Shown one piece after another: positions 1 through 7,284 of a stretch of DNA of 64,000 nucleotides. Each line of letters opens with the position of its first letter. The stretch's first letter is position 1. Position numbers and translations under genes: made by a program. Below the pieces are notes generated by a model that was given only the letters and a program-made list of their open reading frames with translations, did not search any database and was not told where the DNA came from. Source of the stretch: Ciceribacter ferrooxidans (lineage in GTDB: Bacteria > Pseudomonadota > Alphaproteobacteria > Rhizobiales > Rhizobiaceae); NCBI RefSeq assembly GCF_004137355.1, contig NZ_SDVB01000253.1, forward strand, positions 620,001-684,000. The letters are read 5' to 3'.

Positions 1-2
1 CC

Positions 3-1181
3 GGTTTGCCGATGATACCCTTCCTCGCCCTCGGCGGCGTCATGGCCTTCGGCAGCTGGTTCATTCCGCGCCAGATCGAAGCGGAGAACAAGCTGAAGCG
101 CGAGCAGGAGGAGAAGAAGGTCATCCAGACCAAGGAGGCGGAGAAGGACTCGGTCAAGTCCGTGCTGAAGACCGCAGAGATCGAGCTGGCGCTCGGCAAG
201 CTCGTCTCCACCCGCCTGCTCGGCGCTCACCAGGAACTCGCCTTCCGTGTCGGCAAGATGCGCCGGAAGTTCGCGAGCCAGTACGGCTTCGTCGTTCCGG
301 AGATCAAGGTCACCGACGACATCGCGATTCCCGAAAAGGCCTATCAGATCCGCATCCACGGCACGACGGTCGCCTCCAACCAGCTTCGGGTGGGCGAGGT
401 TCTCGTCATCACCGGTTCTGGCCGCAAGCCGAAGGTCCCCGGCGACGAAATCCGGGAGCCGGCGTTCGGAATGCCGGCGGTCTCCGTCCTCGAAGCGTTC
501 ACCGAGGATCTCAAGCGCGAAGGCTTCCACCCGATCGACAACGTCTCCGTGGTGCTGACGCATCTGAGCGAGGTCATTCGCAACAACCTGCCGCAGCTTC
601 TCTCCTACAAGGACGTCAAGATCCTGATCGACCGGCTCGATCCGGAATACAAGAAGCTCGCAGACGAAATCTGTTCCTCGCACATGTCCTATTCGGGACT
701 GCAGGCGGTGCTGAAGCTTCTGCTGGCCGAACGGGTATCGATCCGGAACCTGCACCTCATTCTCGAAGCAGTGGCGGAGCTTGCGCCCCACGTCCGCAAG
801 ACCGAACAGATCGTCGAACACGTCCGGGTACGCATGGCGCAGCAGCTCTGCGGCGATCTCGCCGACAACGGCGTCCTGCGTGTGCTGCGCCTCGGCAGCA
901 AATGGGACCTGATTTTCCACCAGGCGCTGAAGCGCGACGCCAAGGGCGAAATCGTCGAGTTCGACATCGATCCGCGCAGCCTCGAGGAGTTCAGCGAGCA
1001 GGCGAGCAAAGTAATCCGTGAATTCATGGACCGCGGCATGCCCTTCGTGCTTGTCACGTCTCCGGAAACGCGCTCCTATGTCCGCATGATCATCGAACGC
1101 CTCTTCGCGACCTTGCCGGTCCTGTCGCATGTCGAACTGGCCAAGGGCATCGAAATCAAGATCCTGGGCTCCATTTCATGA
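3..1181 (+). CDS. flhA: Flagellar export apparatus protein FlhA, 3' part
   Basis: This is the C-terminal part of FlhA, the large inner-membrane gate of the flagellar type III export apparatus, whose cytoplasmic ring docks chaperone-substrate complexes. The reading frame is open at the left edge of the window, so the 5' portion with most membrane helices lies outside. What is visible starts with the last hydrophobic stretch ([14 protein letters not shown]), then a charged Lys/Glu linker, then the soluble domain, with family-typical segments such as [31 protein letters not shown] and the C-terminal [17 protein letters not shown]. The stop codon overlaps the fliR start (ATGA), which indicates translational coupling. 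Identification is from family-wide sequence features; the partial status is certain. Confidence 0.95.
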   Translation, partial: GLPMIPFLALGGVMAFGSWFIPRQIEAENKLKREQEEKKVIQTKEAEKDSVKSVLKTAEIELALGKLVSTRLLGAHQELAFRVGKMRRKFASQYGFVVPEIKVTDDIAIPEKAYQIRIHGTTVASNQLRVGEVLVITGSGRKPKVPGDEIREPAFGMPAVSVLEAFTEDLKREGFHPIDNVSVVLTHLSEVIRNNLPQLLSYKDVKILIDRLDPEYKKLADEICSSHMSYSGLQAVLKLLLAERVSIRNLHLILEAVAELAPHVRKTEQIVEHVRVRMAQQLCGDLADNGVLRVLRLGSKWDLIFHQALKRDAKGEIVEFDIDPRSLEEFSEQASKVIREFMDRGMPFVLVTSPETRSYVRMIIERLFATLPVLSHVELAKGIEIKILGSIS

Positions 1182-1927
1182 TAACCGACCCCGAGGGGAC
1201 CGTGCTCGCCCTGTTTGCGGCCTTCTGCCGGATCGGGACGTGTCTGATGGTTCTCCCCGGCTTTTCGTCGGCGCGGGTCGCTCCCCAGATCCGGCTCTTC
1301 ATCGCCTTCGCGGTCTCGCTCGGCGTGCTTCCCGTTCTCTGGGATGTCATCTATCCGAAGGTGCAGTCCGCCGGTTACGGCTACATCGGCATCGTCGCGG
1401 GCGAGGCGCTGGTCGGAGCGATGTATGGAATGATTCCGCGTCTCTTCGTTCTCGGGCTGCAATTCGCCGGGTCGGCAATCTCGATGTCGATCGGCTTCAA
1501 CGCACCGGGTGGCGCGGATATTCTCGAGGACACGAGCGAAAACCAGCTCACCAACATGATAAGCTTCGCGGGCCTCATGCTGCTCTTCGTGATGGACTTC
1601 CATCACACCGTGTTGCGCGCGCTCGTCGATTCCTACGGGCTGATGCCGCTCGGCGTCTTCCCGGATGCCCAAAAGATGCTGATCTCGCTGACGGATACGC
1701 TCGGAGCGACGTTCTACCTGATGCTGCGGCTCGCCAGCCCCTTCATCATCTTCGGGCTGATGTTCAACTTCTCCGTCGGCCTGATCAACAAGCTCGCCCC
1801 GCAGATTCCCATCTACTTCATCTCGTTGCCGTATCTCATCATCGGTGGCCTCTTTCTTCTCTATTTCGGGATCGCCGCGCTGGTCAGCCAGTTCGCATCC
1901 CAGTTCGCCGTCATATTCCTGGGCTAG
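1178..1927 (+). CDS. fliR: Flagellar biosynthesis protein FliR
   Basis: FliR is an integral membrane subunit of the flagellar export gate, assembling with FliP, FliQ and FlhB. The 249-residue product has the usual length and several long hydrophobic segments (about residues 10-30, 38-58, 70-100, 125-145, 180-205 and 215-240). It carries the family pattern around [20 protein letters not shown], which resembles the conserved QxxGxxxGFxxA region of FliR. The ATG overlaps the flhA stop by 4 bases. The order flhA-fliR followed by small flagellar genes fits the fla cluster of rhizobia. I see no anomalies. Confidence 0.93.
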   Translation: MITDPEGTVLALFAAFCRIGTCLMVLPGFSSARVAPQIRLFIAFAVSLGVLPVLWDVIYPKVQSAGYGYIGIVAGEALVGAMYGMIPRLFVLGLQFAGSAISMSIGFNAPGGADILEDTSENQLTNMISFAGLMLLFVMDFHHTVLRALVDSYGLMPLGVFPDAQKMLISLTDTLGATFYLMLRLASPFIIFGLMFNFSVGLINKLAPQIPIYFISLPYLIIGGLFLLYFGIAALVSQFASQFAVIFLG

Positions 1928-1936
1928 GGGCGAGGT

Positions 1937-2347
1937 ATGGGGCCGAACAAGAAATCGGAAAAGCTCGCCCGTCTCGTCTCCGTCCAGCGGCACATGGAAC
2001 GCATGGCCGAGAGCGACCTTTCGAATACGGCGAGGCAGCGGGACGAAGTTTCGGCCTCGATGCACATGGTGATGGATGCCATCGGGTCGCTCGACCCGGT
2101 TCATCGTCTCTTTGCCCAGAACTATGCCGAGCGTTTCGACCGTCTGGCGAACATGGAAAAGCAGCTTGCCGGCATCCAGCAGGCGCAGGAGGCGAAGGTC
2201 GTCAGGGAGCGTGTGAAGGGCGACCGTCTGGAAGAAAACAGGCGTGAAGCCCGACTGGACGAGGACCGCGAGGCGGACGACAACGCCATCTATGACATGG
2301 TGGACATGCGTTACGCAACGCCAGCCTCCAGCAAGCTTCAGGAGTGA
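1937..2347 (+). CDS. FliJ-like coiled-coil protein (candidate flagellar export chaperone)
   Basis: A 136-residue, highly charged, almost entirely helical protein with no signal peptide and no membrane segment. The N-terminal KLARLVSVQRHMERMAESDL and the C-terminal GDRLEENRREARLDEDREAD have the Lys/Glu/Arg-rich heptad look of FliJ, the small coiled-coil stalk of the flagellar export ATPase complex. FliJ of other bacteria is of similar length. FliJ contacts FlhA and its chaperone-cycling role suits a position directly after flhA-fliR. The start ATG has a GAGG 4-5 bases upstream, and the gene lies 9 bases behind fliR. The FliJ assignment is inference from composition and context; the safe statement is a conserved-looking flagellar-operon hypothetical protein. 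Confidence 0.6.
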   Translation: MGPNKKSEKLARLVSVQRHMERMAESDLSNTARQRDEVSASMHMVMDAIGSLDPVHRLFAQNYAERFDRLANMEKQLAGIQQAQEAKVVRERVKGDRLEENRREARLDEDREADDNAIYDMVDMRYATPASSKLQE

Positions 2348-2380
2348 TAGTCCCCGCGAACAAGTAATGAGGACGATCAC

Positions 2381-2935
2381 GTGGCAATCTCACCTCCGAG
2401 CGATCTCGTCCTGGACGTGGTTCAGGCGGCCGACCCGTTGGAAGTTCAGGCGGCGCAGGCCCGCCTGAAGGCGAACCGGGCAGCCTTCGCCGCGACCAGC
2501 CTTGCGGAAAAGGGGGCGGGTTTCGGGGCGGCTGTCGATATTCTGGGTGGCGCTGCATCGAAGGCCGGTCTCGGCAACATCCAGAAGACCGGGCATGACG
2601 AAACACCCAAGGTTTACCGAGATTTCGAATCGGTGGTCTTGCAGAACTTCGTGAAGTCCATGCTGCCGACGGATGCGGAAGCCGTCTACGGCAAGGGCAA
2701 TGCCGGCGAAATGTGGAAGAGCATGATGGCCGAGCAGATTGGCGGCGTGCTGTCGGAAAACGGCGGTATCGGTATCGCCGACCAGATGTATTCGCAGGAA
2801 CTCGCGCGCCACCGTTCGAAGGGCGTCGTCAACGCCGCCGTCGACGAGAAGGACCGCAGTGTCGCCCTGAGCATGGTGACCGATCTCGAGCGACGCACGC
2901 TCGGCGTCTCGGAAACCGAAAAACACAGCGCATAA
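2381..2935 (+). CDS. flgJ: FlgJ-type rod-binding protein (no muramidase domain)
   Basis: A 184-residue protein whose central part (about residues 80-150) matches the FlgJ N-terminal rod-binding domain: FESVVLQNFVKSML, then GEMWKSMMAEQIGG, then GIGIADQM, the normal FExxxxxxMLKSM...M...Y/Q...GGIGLADxM pattern. This domain caps or scaffolds the growing flagellar rod in the periplasm. The C-terminal peptidoglycan hydrolase domain of enterobacterial FlgJ is absent, as is usual in alphaproteobacteria, where the hydrolase is a separate protein. The start is GTG with an upstream TGAGG about 8 bases away. It is flanked by other flagellar genes on the same strand. Confidence 0.85.
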   Translation: MAISPPSDLVLDVVQAADPLEVQAAQARLKANRAAFAATSLAEKGAGFGAAVDILGGAASKAGLGNIQKTGHDETPKVYRDFESVVLQNFVKSMLPTDAEAVYGKGNAGEMWKSMMAEQIGGVLSENGGIGIADQMYSQELARHRSKGVVNAAVDEKDRSVALSMVTDLERRTLGVSETEKHSA

Positions 2936-2957
2936 CAACCAAGATCTGGGGCTGTAA

Positions 2958-3323
2958 ATGGAAGTCACCTCTAGCGACTACCGCATCAAGACGGTTCTCG
3001 GCCGCCTTGAAATGATTATCGACAACGAGAACCAGCGTATTGGCAAGGACCCCGAGTTCGATCTCAAGGTCTCCAACGCGCACAAGAGCCGTTGCCTCTA
3101 CGAGCTCACCATGCTCTGCCGCGATTCCGATCCACGGGACCTGGCCGCCGGCTATATCGAGCAGATGCACAGCTTGAAGAAGAAGCTCGCGCTGAATGCG
3201 CAGCGCGTTGAGGCGCATCTTCACGCCGTCCGCGCCGTGGCTGATCTTCTAAAGGGAGCCGTCAGGGACGCCGACGCCGACGGCACCTATTCTCAGGAAC
3301 AGTTCCGGTACAACGAAAACTGA
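2958..3323 (+). CDS. FlgN-like flagellar export chaperone (candidate)
   Basis: A 121-residue, mostly helical, soluble protein. The layout resembles FlgN, the chaperone of hook-filament junction proteins: a leading helix (IKTVLGRLEMIIDNENQRIG), a middle helical stretch, and a C-terminal helix with LALNAQRVEAHLHAVRAVAD followed by a short tail containing a Tyr-Ser-Gln turn. Its place directly after the rod protein gene and before the last gene of the operon fits such a role. The downstream gene overlaps the stop by one base (TGATG), so the two are probably translated together. FlgN sequences are very divergent, so the family call rests on length, helical pattern and context. Confidence 0.55.
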   Translation: MEVTSSDYRIKTVLGRLEMIIDNENQRIGKDPEFDLKVSNAHKSRCLYELTMLCRDSDPRDLAAGYIEQMHSLKKKLALNAQRVEAHLHAVRAVADLLKGAVRDADADGTYSQEQFRYNEN

Positions 3324-3853
3324 TGGTCAAGCTCGTCGTCGCCGGATTGTGGGTCTGCATCGTGACGCTCGGGGCGGTGTTCTTCTCCGTCCGTCTGGCG
3401 ACGGCACCCGTCGTTGCTCCCGAGGCCGATGCCAAGGCGCCGACGGAGCTTGTTCGCGGAGAGTCGATCACTGTTCCGATGATCTCCGAGGGAGGCGTCA
3501 AGGGCTACTTCCTCGGGCGCATTTCGTTCATGGTCAACAAGGAGAAGCTCAAGGGCATCAAACTGCCGATGTCGGAGTTGATGACAGACGAGTTGTTCAC
3601 ACTGCTCGTCGGCAACAAGATGGTCGATATCGCCGACATGCAGGCCTTCGACCTCGTGGCGTTCCGTGAGGCGATCAAGGGCGACATCAACAAGCGGTTT
3701 GGCGACGATCTCGTCGAGGAAGTGCTGGTTGAACAGCTCGACTACCTTTCGAAGGAAGATGTCCGGGCCACGGCCGAGGCACCGAAGAGCCCCGTCTCCC
3801 CGCCCGTCAAGATCGTCGAGGGCGTGAAGGTCGAGGACCCTGCTTCCCGCTGA
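3323..3853 (+). CDS. FliL-like single-pass membrane protein (flagellar operon)
   Basis: A 176-residue protein with one N-terminal membrane anchor (about residues 3-25, LVVAGLWVCIVTLGAVFFSV) and a periplasmic domain. The domain holds a strand-like segment (GYFLGRISFMV), a helix (KLPMSELMTDELFTLLVGN) and a later helix ending in VEEVLVEQLDYLSKEDV, an arrangement seen in FliL and other stator-associated proteins. The tail is Pro/Val rich. The start codon overlaps the previous stop. It is the last gene before a 263-base gap and so probably ends the flagellar operon. The link to FliL is by topology only; no diagnostic residue supports it. Confidence 0.5.
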   Translation: MVKLVVAGLWVCIVTLGAVFFSVRLATAPVVAPEADAKAPTELVRGESITVPMISEGGVKGYFLGRISFMVNKEKLKGIKLPMSELMTDELFTLLVGNKMVDIADMQAFDLVAFREAIKGDINKRFGDDLVEEVLVEQLDYLSKEDVRATAEAPKSPVSPPVKIVEGVKVEDPASR

Positions 3854-3905
3854 TGGTGGGGGCGGGCTTTGATTCGAAGGCACATCGCGCCGGACGCTTC
3901 GGCCC

Positions 3906-3934
3906 TTCAACGAAAGAGTTGCCCCTTCTATATA
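3906..3934 (+). promoter_or_regulatory. Possible promoter for the glycosyltransferase gene
   Basis: TTCAAC at 3906-3911 and TATATA at 3929-3934 are separated by 17 bases, in the gap between the flagellar genes and the glycosyltransferase. The -10 match is good and the -35 match is moderate. No experimental support. Confidence 0.35.
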
Positions 3935-3978
3935 TGTCAAATGCGCGGTTAATGGGCCGCGGCGCATTCGAGCAATGT

Positions 3979-4011
3979 CCTTAAGCGCCAGGTGATGTCC
4001 TGCTGTTAAGG
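3979..4011 (+). promoter_or_regulatory. Leader hairpin upstream of the glycosyltransferase gene
   Basis: CCTTAA at 3979-3984 pairs with TTAAGG at 4006-4011, and inside it CAGG (3989-3992) pairs with CCTG (3999-4002), leaving a 6-base loop. It lies between the possible promoter and a short upstream reading frame, so it would be in the 5' leader. It has no U-tract and is not a classic terminator. Confidence 0.4.
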
Positions 4012-4044
4012 AAATGCCGAGTGTTATCCCGGAGCGTGAATCCC

Positions 4045-4116
4045 ATGGCGTCGTTTGATGCGCTTCCTTCCCGAGGTTTCGAACGGCGCTCCCGCGGTCG
4101 GCCGGAGCGGACCTGA
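4045..4116 (+). CDS. Possible 23-codon upstream ORF (leader peptide)
   Basis: An ATG at 4045 opens a 23-codon frame whose TGA (4114-4116) is immediately followed by the ATG of the glycosyltransferase, which would give tight translational coupling. A GGAG lies about 11 bases upstream. The peptide is Arg-rich (six Arg plus several Ser and Gly) and resembles nothing known to me. It may be chance; I list it because of the exact stop-start junction. Confidence 0.2.
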   Translation: MASFDALPSRGFERRSRGRPERT

Positions 4117-4914
4117 ATGACCTCTGCTGCAAGCGAAACTGCCAGCCCGCCCCATCGGCCGGTCTTCGGATTCCCGGTCAGCAACATGAGCTGGCAGGAA
4201 GCGCTTGCGCACGTGAGCGATCTCGCCGCGTCATCGTCCGGACACACCCAGATTTTCTTCCTCAACGCAAACAACGCCAACATCACGTTCATCGATCCGG
4301 AATACCGCAGGGTGCTCGAGGGGCGTCTCATCCTGCCGGACGGGGTCGGTATGGACATCGCGTCGAAGTCGTTCCACGGGGTGCCGTTCGCGGCGAACCT
4401 CAACGGAACCGACTTCGTCCCTGCATTGCTCACCTACATGGCGGCGAAACGGCGCATCGGCCTTATCGGTGGCCACCCGGAAGTTCTGTCGAAGGCTGCG
4501 GCGCGACTGCGCGAACACAGTCCCTGGCATGAGATCATCGAGATCGCCGACGGCTTCTTCGACAAGGACGACAGCGACGCGGTTCTGGAGAAGCTCGCTT
4601 CGGCAAAGATAGACGTCCTGCTCGTCGCCATGGGGACACCGCTGCAGGAAAAGTGGATCGGCCGTCACATCACCGAGGAACATGCCCGCGTGGTGATCGG
4701 GGTCGGCGCGCTCTTCGATTTCCTCGCCGGTCGGGTGCCGCGTGCACCGGAATGGGTGCGGCGGCTCCGATGCGAATGGGCCTACCGGCTCTGGATCGAG
4801 CCGAAGCGTCTCTGGTACCGCTATGTCGTCGGCATCCCGGTGTTCCTCTTCAGGGTCATCCGGCACAAGGCGGGCGCAGACCGTCGACGCGATCCGGGAC
4901 CGCCTGCCGGCTGA
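4117..4914 (+). CDS. WecG/TagA/CpsF-family glycosyltransferase (GT26)
   Basis: A 265-residue glycosyltransferase of the WecG/TagA family, which transfers a sugar from a UDP-sugar to a lipid-linked intermediate in surface polysaccharide synthesis. Diagnostic segments are visible: FFLNANNANITF (residues about 45-56), LPDGVGMDIAS (about 73-83), LNGTDFVPALL, GTPLQEKWI, VIGVGALFDFLAG, and the C-terminal RAPEWVRRLRCEWAYRLWIE that is typical of the family and thought to mediate membrane association. The gene stands alone between the flagellar operon and folD, so the polysaccharide it serves cannot be read from context. An upstream hairpin and mini-ORF may form its leader. Confidence 0.88.
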   Translation: MTSAASETASPPHRPVFGFPVSNMSWQEALAHVSDLAASSSGHTQIFFLNANNANITFIDPEYRRVLEGRLILPDGVGMDIASKSFHGVPFAANLNGTDFVPALLTYMAAKRRIGLIGGHPEVLSKAAARLREHSPWHEIIEIADGFFDKDDSDAVLEKLASAKIDVLLVAMGTPLQEKWIGRHITEEHARVVIGVGALFDFLAGRVPRAPEWVRRLRCEWAYRLWIEPKRLWYRYVVGIPVFLFRVIRHKAGADRRRDPGPPAG

Positions 4915-5056
4915 CGGGCTGTGTCCTCGTGGGTGCGAGGGCCCGGTTTCCGCTTGCAATTGCCGTTTTTTGACACCATAGGGCGGACACAGGCAAACGG
5001 CGCTACTTCCCGGACGCTAGCTTTGCCGGCAGCGAACCAACGTGAAGGGGATAAGC

Positions 5057-5956
5057 GTGACGACGGTTATTGACGGCAAGAAGGCGGCGGCTTCGGTCAT
5101 CGAGGCTGTGACGAGGGCGGCGACGGATCTGGAAAAAGATACCGGCAGGCGGCCAGGACTGGCCGTCGTCCTGGTCGGCACCGATCCCGCAAGCCAGACC
5201 TATGTCGCGTCCAAGAGCCGGATGGCGAAGGAGTGCGGCTTCACCTCGGTCCAGCACACCCTTTCCGAGGAAACGACCCAGGAAGCGCTTATGGCGCTGG
5301 TGGCGGAGCTCAATGCCGATCCGTCGGTCGACGGTGTGCTTGTCCAGTTGCCGCTGCCGAAGCATCTCGATTCGGAAAAGGTCATCCAGTCGATCCTGCC
5401 GGAGAAGGACGTCGACGGCTTGCACGTCGTCAACGCCGGCAAGCTCGCGACCGGAGACAGCGAGACCGGGCTCGTCTCCTGCACGCCGGCCGGAGCCATG
5501 ATCCTCGTCCGTTCGATTCATGGCCGCGACCTTTCTGGCCTCAACGCGCTGGTCATCGGCCGCTCCAATCTCTTCGGCAAGCCGATGGCGCAGCTCCTGC
5601 TCGCCGCCAACGCGACCGTCACGATCGGCCATTCGCGCAGCCGTGACCTCCCGGCGCTTGCTCGCAACGCCGATATCCTGGTGGCCGCGGTCGGCCGGCC
5701 GGAAATGGTCAAGGCCGATTGGGTGAAGCCCGGCGCGACGGTGATCGACGTCGGCATCAACCGCATCGCGGCACCGGAGCGGGGTGAGGGCAGGACGCGC
5801 CTCGTCGGCGACGTCGCCTTCCCGGAATGCGCGCCGGTCGCCGGTGCGATCTCGCCGGTTCCCGGCGGTGTCGGGCCGATGACGATCGCGATGCTGATGG
5901 CGAATACGGTGATCGCCGCCTACCGTGCGGAAGGCAAGCCGGCGCCAAAATTCTGA
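5057..5956 (+). CDS. folD: Bifunctional methylenetetrahydrofolate dehydrogenase/cyclohydrolase FolD
   Basis: FolD interconverts 5,10-methylene-, methenyl- and 10-formyl-tetrahydrofolate in one-carbon metabolism (cytosol, NADP-dependent). Visible hallmarks are the substrate-site [13 protein letters not shown] containing the catalytic Lys, the [11 protein letters not shown] motif, the NADP-binding segment [16 protein letters not shown], and the C-terminal [19 protein letters not shown] chose the GTG at 5057 (299 residues) over the in-frame GTG at 5042 because an AAGGGG lies 6 bases before it and the length fits the family. An 11-base sequence TGACACCATAG occurs both upstream (4971-4981) and at the stop codon (5954-5964). 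Confidence 0.95.
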   Translation: MTTVIDGKKAAASVIEAVTRAATDLEKDTGRRPGLAVVLVGTDPASQTYVASKSRMAKECGFTSVQHTLSEETTQEALMALVAELNADPSVDGVLVQLPLPKHLDSEKVIQSILPEKDVDGLHVVNAGKLATGDSETGLVSCTPAGAMILVRSIHGRDLSGLNALVIGRSNLFGKPMAQLLLAANATVTIGHSRSRDLPALARNADILVAAVGRPEMVKADWVKPGATVIDVGINRIAAPERGEGRTRLVGDVAFPECAPVAGAISPVPGGVGPMTIAMLMANTVIAAYRAEGKPAPKF

Positions 5957-5973
5957 CACCATAGTCCCGGTCT

Positions 5974-5999
5974 GACCGGCGCTCAGCGCGGCGCCGGTC
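5974..5999. terminator. Hairpin between convergent folD and aglR
   Basis: GACCGGCGC (5974-5982) pairs with GCGCCGGTC (5991-5999), a 9-bp perfect GC-rich stem with an 8-base loop, between two converging genes and overlapping the aglR stop codon. There is no clear U-tract on either strand, so it may work as a roadblock or 3'-end stabiliser rather than a textbook intrinsic terminator. Confidence 0.45.
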
Positions 6000-7008
6000 C
6001 GGTCGAGGCGCGGATGACGAGATCCGCCTTCCAGAGTTCCTGCTCCGGGGGCTGCGGCTCCGTCCGCTTGATCTGCGCGATCAGCCGTTCGGCGATGCGG
6101 ATACCGGCAGCCCTCAGTGATGAACGGGTGGTCGTCAGCGGCACCGTGAAATTCTCCGGCTTGAGAAGCGGCAGAACGTCGTCATGGGCGACGAGCGAGA
6201 TATCGTGCCCGAGCCGGAGCCCGGCGAGATTGATCGCCCTGACCGCCCCGAGCGCCAGCACGGTACTGGCACAGAGCACGGCCGTCGGCGGATTTTCTTC
6301 CCGCAGCAGCGCCGACATTTGCCGGAAGCCCTGTTCGTCGGTCATCGCCGTGTGATGGGTGAGGGCGGGGTCGAGTGACAATCCGCGCGCCTTCAATGCC
6401 GTCTTCGTCCCCACTTTCCGGCGGATGGCGAAATCGAGATCGCGAGGGCCGTTGAGAAGCGCGATCCGCCGGTGCCCGAGATCGAGCAGCAGGTCGGTCG
6501 CGTCCCGGAAGGCGCCCTCGTTATCGACGTCGAGATAGGGATAGTCCTCCTCGATGCCGTGCGAACGGCCGTGGATGAGGAACGGCACGCGCAGCGACTT
6601 CGCCATGGCGATGCGGGGATCTTTCTCGCGCATGTAGGCGAGGTAGTAGCCGTCGACGCTGCCGCTCGCCACCAGCCAGCGGATCGCCTGTTCTTCTTCC
6701 CGCGGATGGGAAGGCATGATGACGAAATGGAAATCGTGCTTCAGCGCTTCCTCGCCGATGCCGGAGAGGAATTCGCCGAAATGCACGTCGGAGGCGTGGC
6801 CGGCAGCGGCAGGCATCACGAGGCCGATCGAGCCTGCCCTGCCGGTCGCAAGCCGTTGTGCCGCGCGGTTCGGCCGATAGCCTGTTTCCGCGGCGGCCTT
6901 GAGCACGCGCTTTCGCGTTTCCTCGTTGACCTCGGGATAGCCGTTGATCGCCCGGCTGATCGTCGTCTGCGACAGGCCGAGAAGTTCCGACAATTGCTTG
7001 AGGTTCAC
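5983..7008 (-). CDS. aglR: LacI-family regulator of alpha-glucoside use (AglR)
   Basis: A 341-residue LacI/GalR repressor: an N-terminal helix-turn-helix (NLKQLSELLGLSQTTISRAI, hinge region through RPNRAAQRLATG) and a periplasmic-binding-protein-like sugar-sensing domain. The GTG at 7008 is preferred over an upstream ATG because it places the helix-turn-helix at the very N-terminus, as in the family, and has GGAGG just upstream. It is divergent from aglE, the first gene of the alpha-glucoside operon. The expected role is repression of aglEFGAK with an alpha-glucoside or derived sugar as inducer. A LacI-type palindrome lies in the shared promoter region. Confidence 0.88.
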   Translation of the reverse strand: MNLKQLSELLGLSQTTISRAINGYPEVNEETRKRVLKAAAETGYRPNRAAQRLATGRAGSIGLVMPAAAGHASDVHFGEFLSGIGEEALKHDFHFVIMPSHPREEEQAIRWLVASGSVDGYYLAYMREKDPRIAMAKSLRVPFLIHGRSHGIEEDYPYLDVDNEGAFRDATDLLLDLGHRRIALLNGPRDLDFAIRRKVGTKTALKARGLSLDPALTHHTAMTDEQGFRQMSALLREENPPTAVLCASTVLALGAVRAINLAGLRLGHDISLVAHDDVLPLLKPENFTVPLTTTRSSLRAAGIRIAERLIAQIKRTEPQPPEQELWKADLVIRASTGPAPR

Positions 7009-7202
7009 GGTCCTCCACTCCTCCTGGGTGCCGGCTCCGTTGGGGGCACCCGGCCTATTTAGCAGCAGGCCGGGGGCTGACAACAAGAAAATAAAAAGGC
7101 AATCTTGCGTTGTTTGAGTAATCGCGAAAGCACGCGGCACCGATCGCCGTCGTGACGAAAAGAGCTTGACTCTTTTTCCTGCAAAGTGAAATGAGGAGAA
7201 GC

Positions 7203-7214
7203 CAAAGCGCTTTG
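7203..7214. promoter_or_regulatory. LacI-type operator for AglR
   Basis: CAAAGCGCTTTG is a perfect 12-bp palindrome with the central CG typical of LacI/GalR operators. It lies in the aglR-aglE intergenic region, about 70 bases before the aglE start and downstream of a possible -35 (TTGACT, 7166-7171) and a weak -10 (TGAAAT, 7187-7192). Binding by AglR is inferred from family and position. Confidence 0.65.
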
Positions 7215-7240
7215 AATGACCCGCTTATTGATAATTTGGC

Positions 7241-7259
7241 CCGTCGGATCAACCGACGG
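7241..7259 (+). promoter_or_regulatory. 5' leader hairpin before aglE
   Basis: CCGTCGG (7241-7247), a 5-base loop and CCGACGG (7253-7259) form a 7-bp perfect stem that ends 11 bases before the GGAGG Shine-Dalgarno of aglE (7271-7275). It could protect the 5' end of the agl transcript or influence translation initiation. No U-tract. Confidence 0.5.
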
Positions 7260-7284
7260 AGAGTGTGATGGGAGGTAAGATCAC

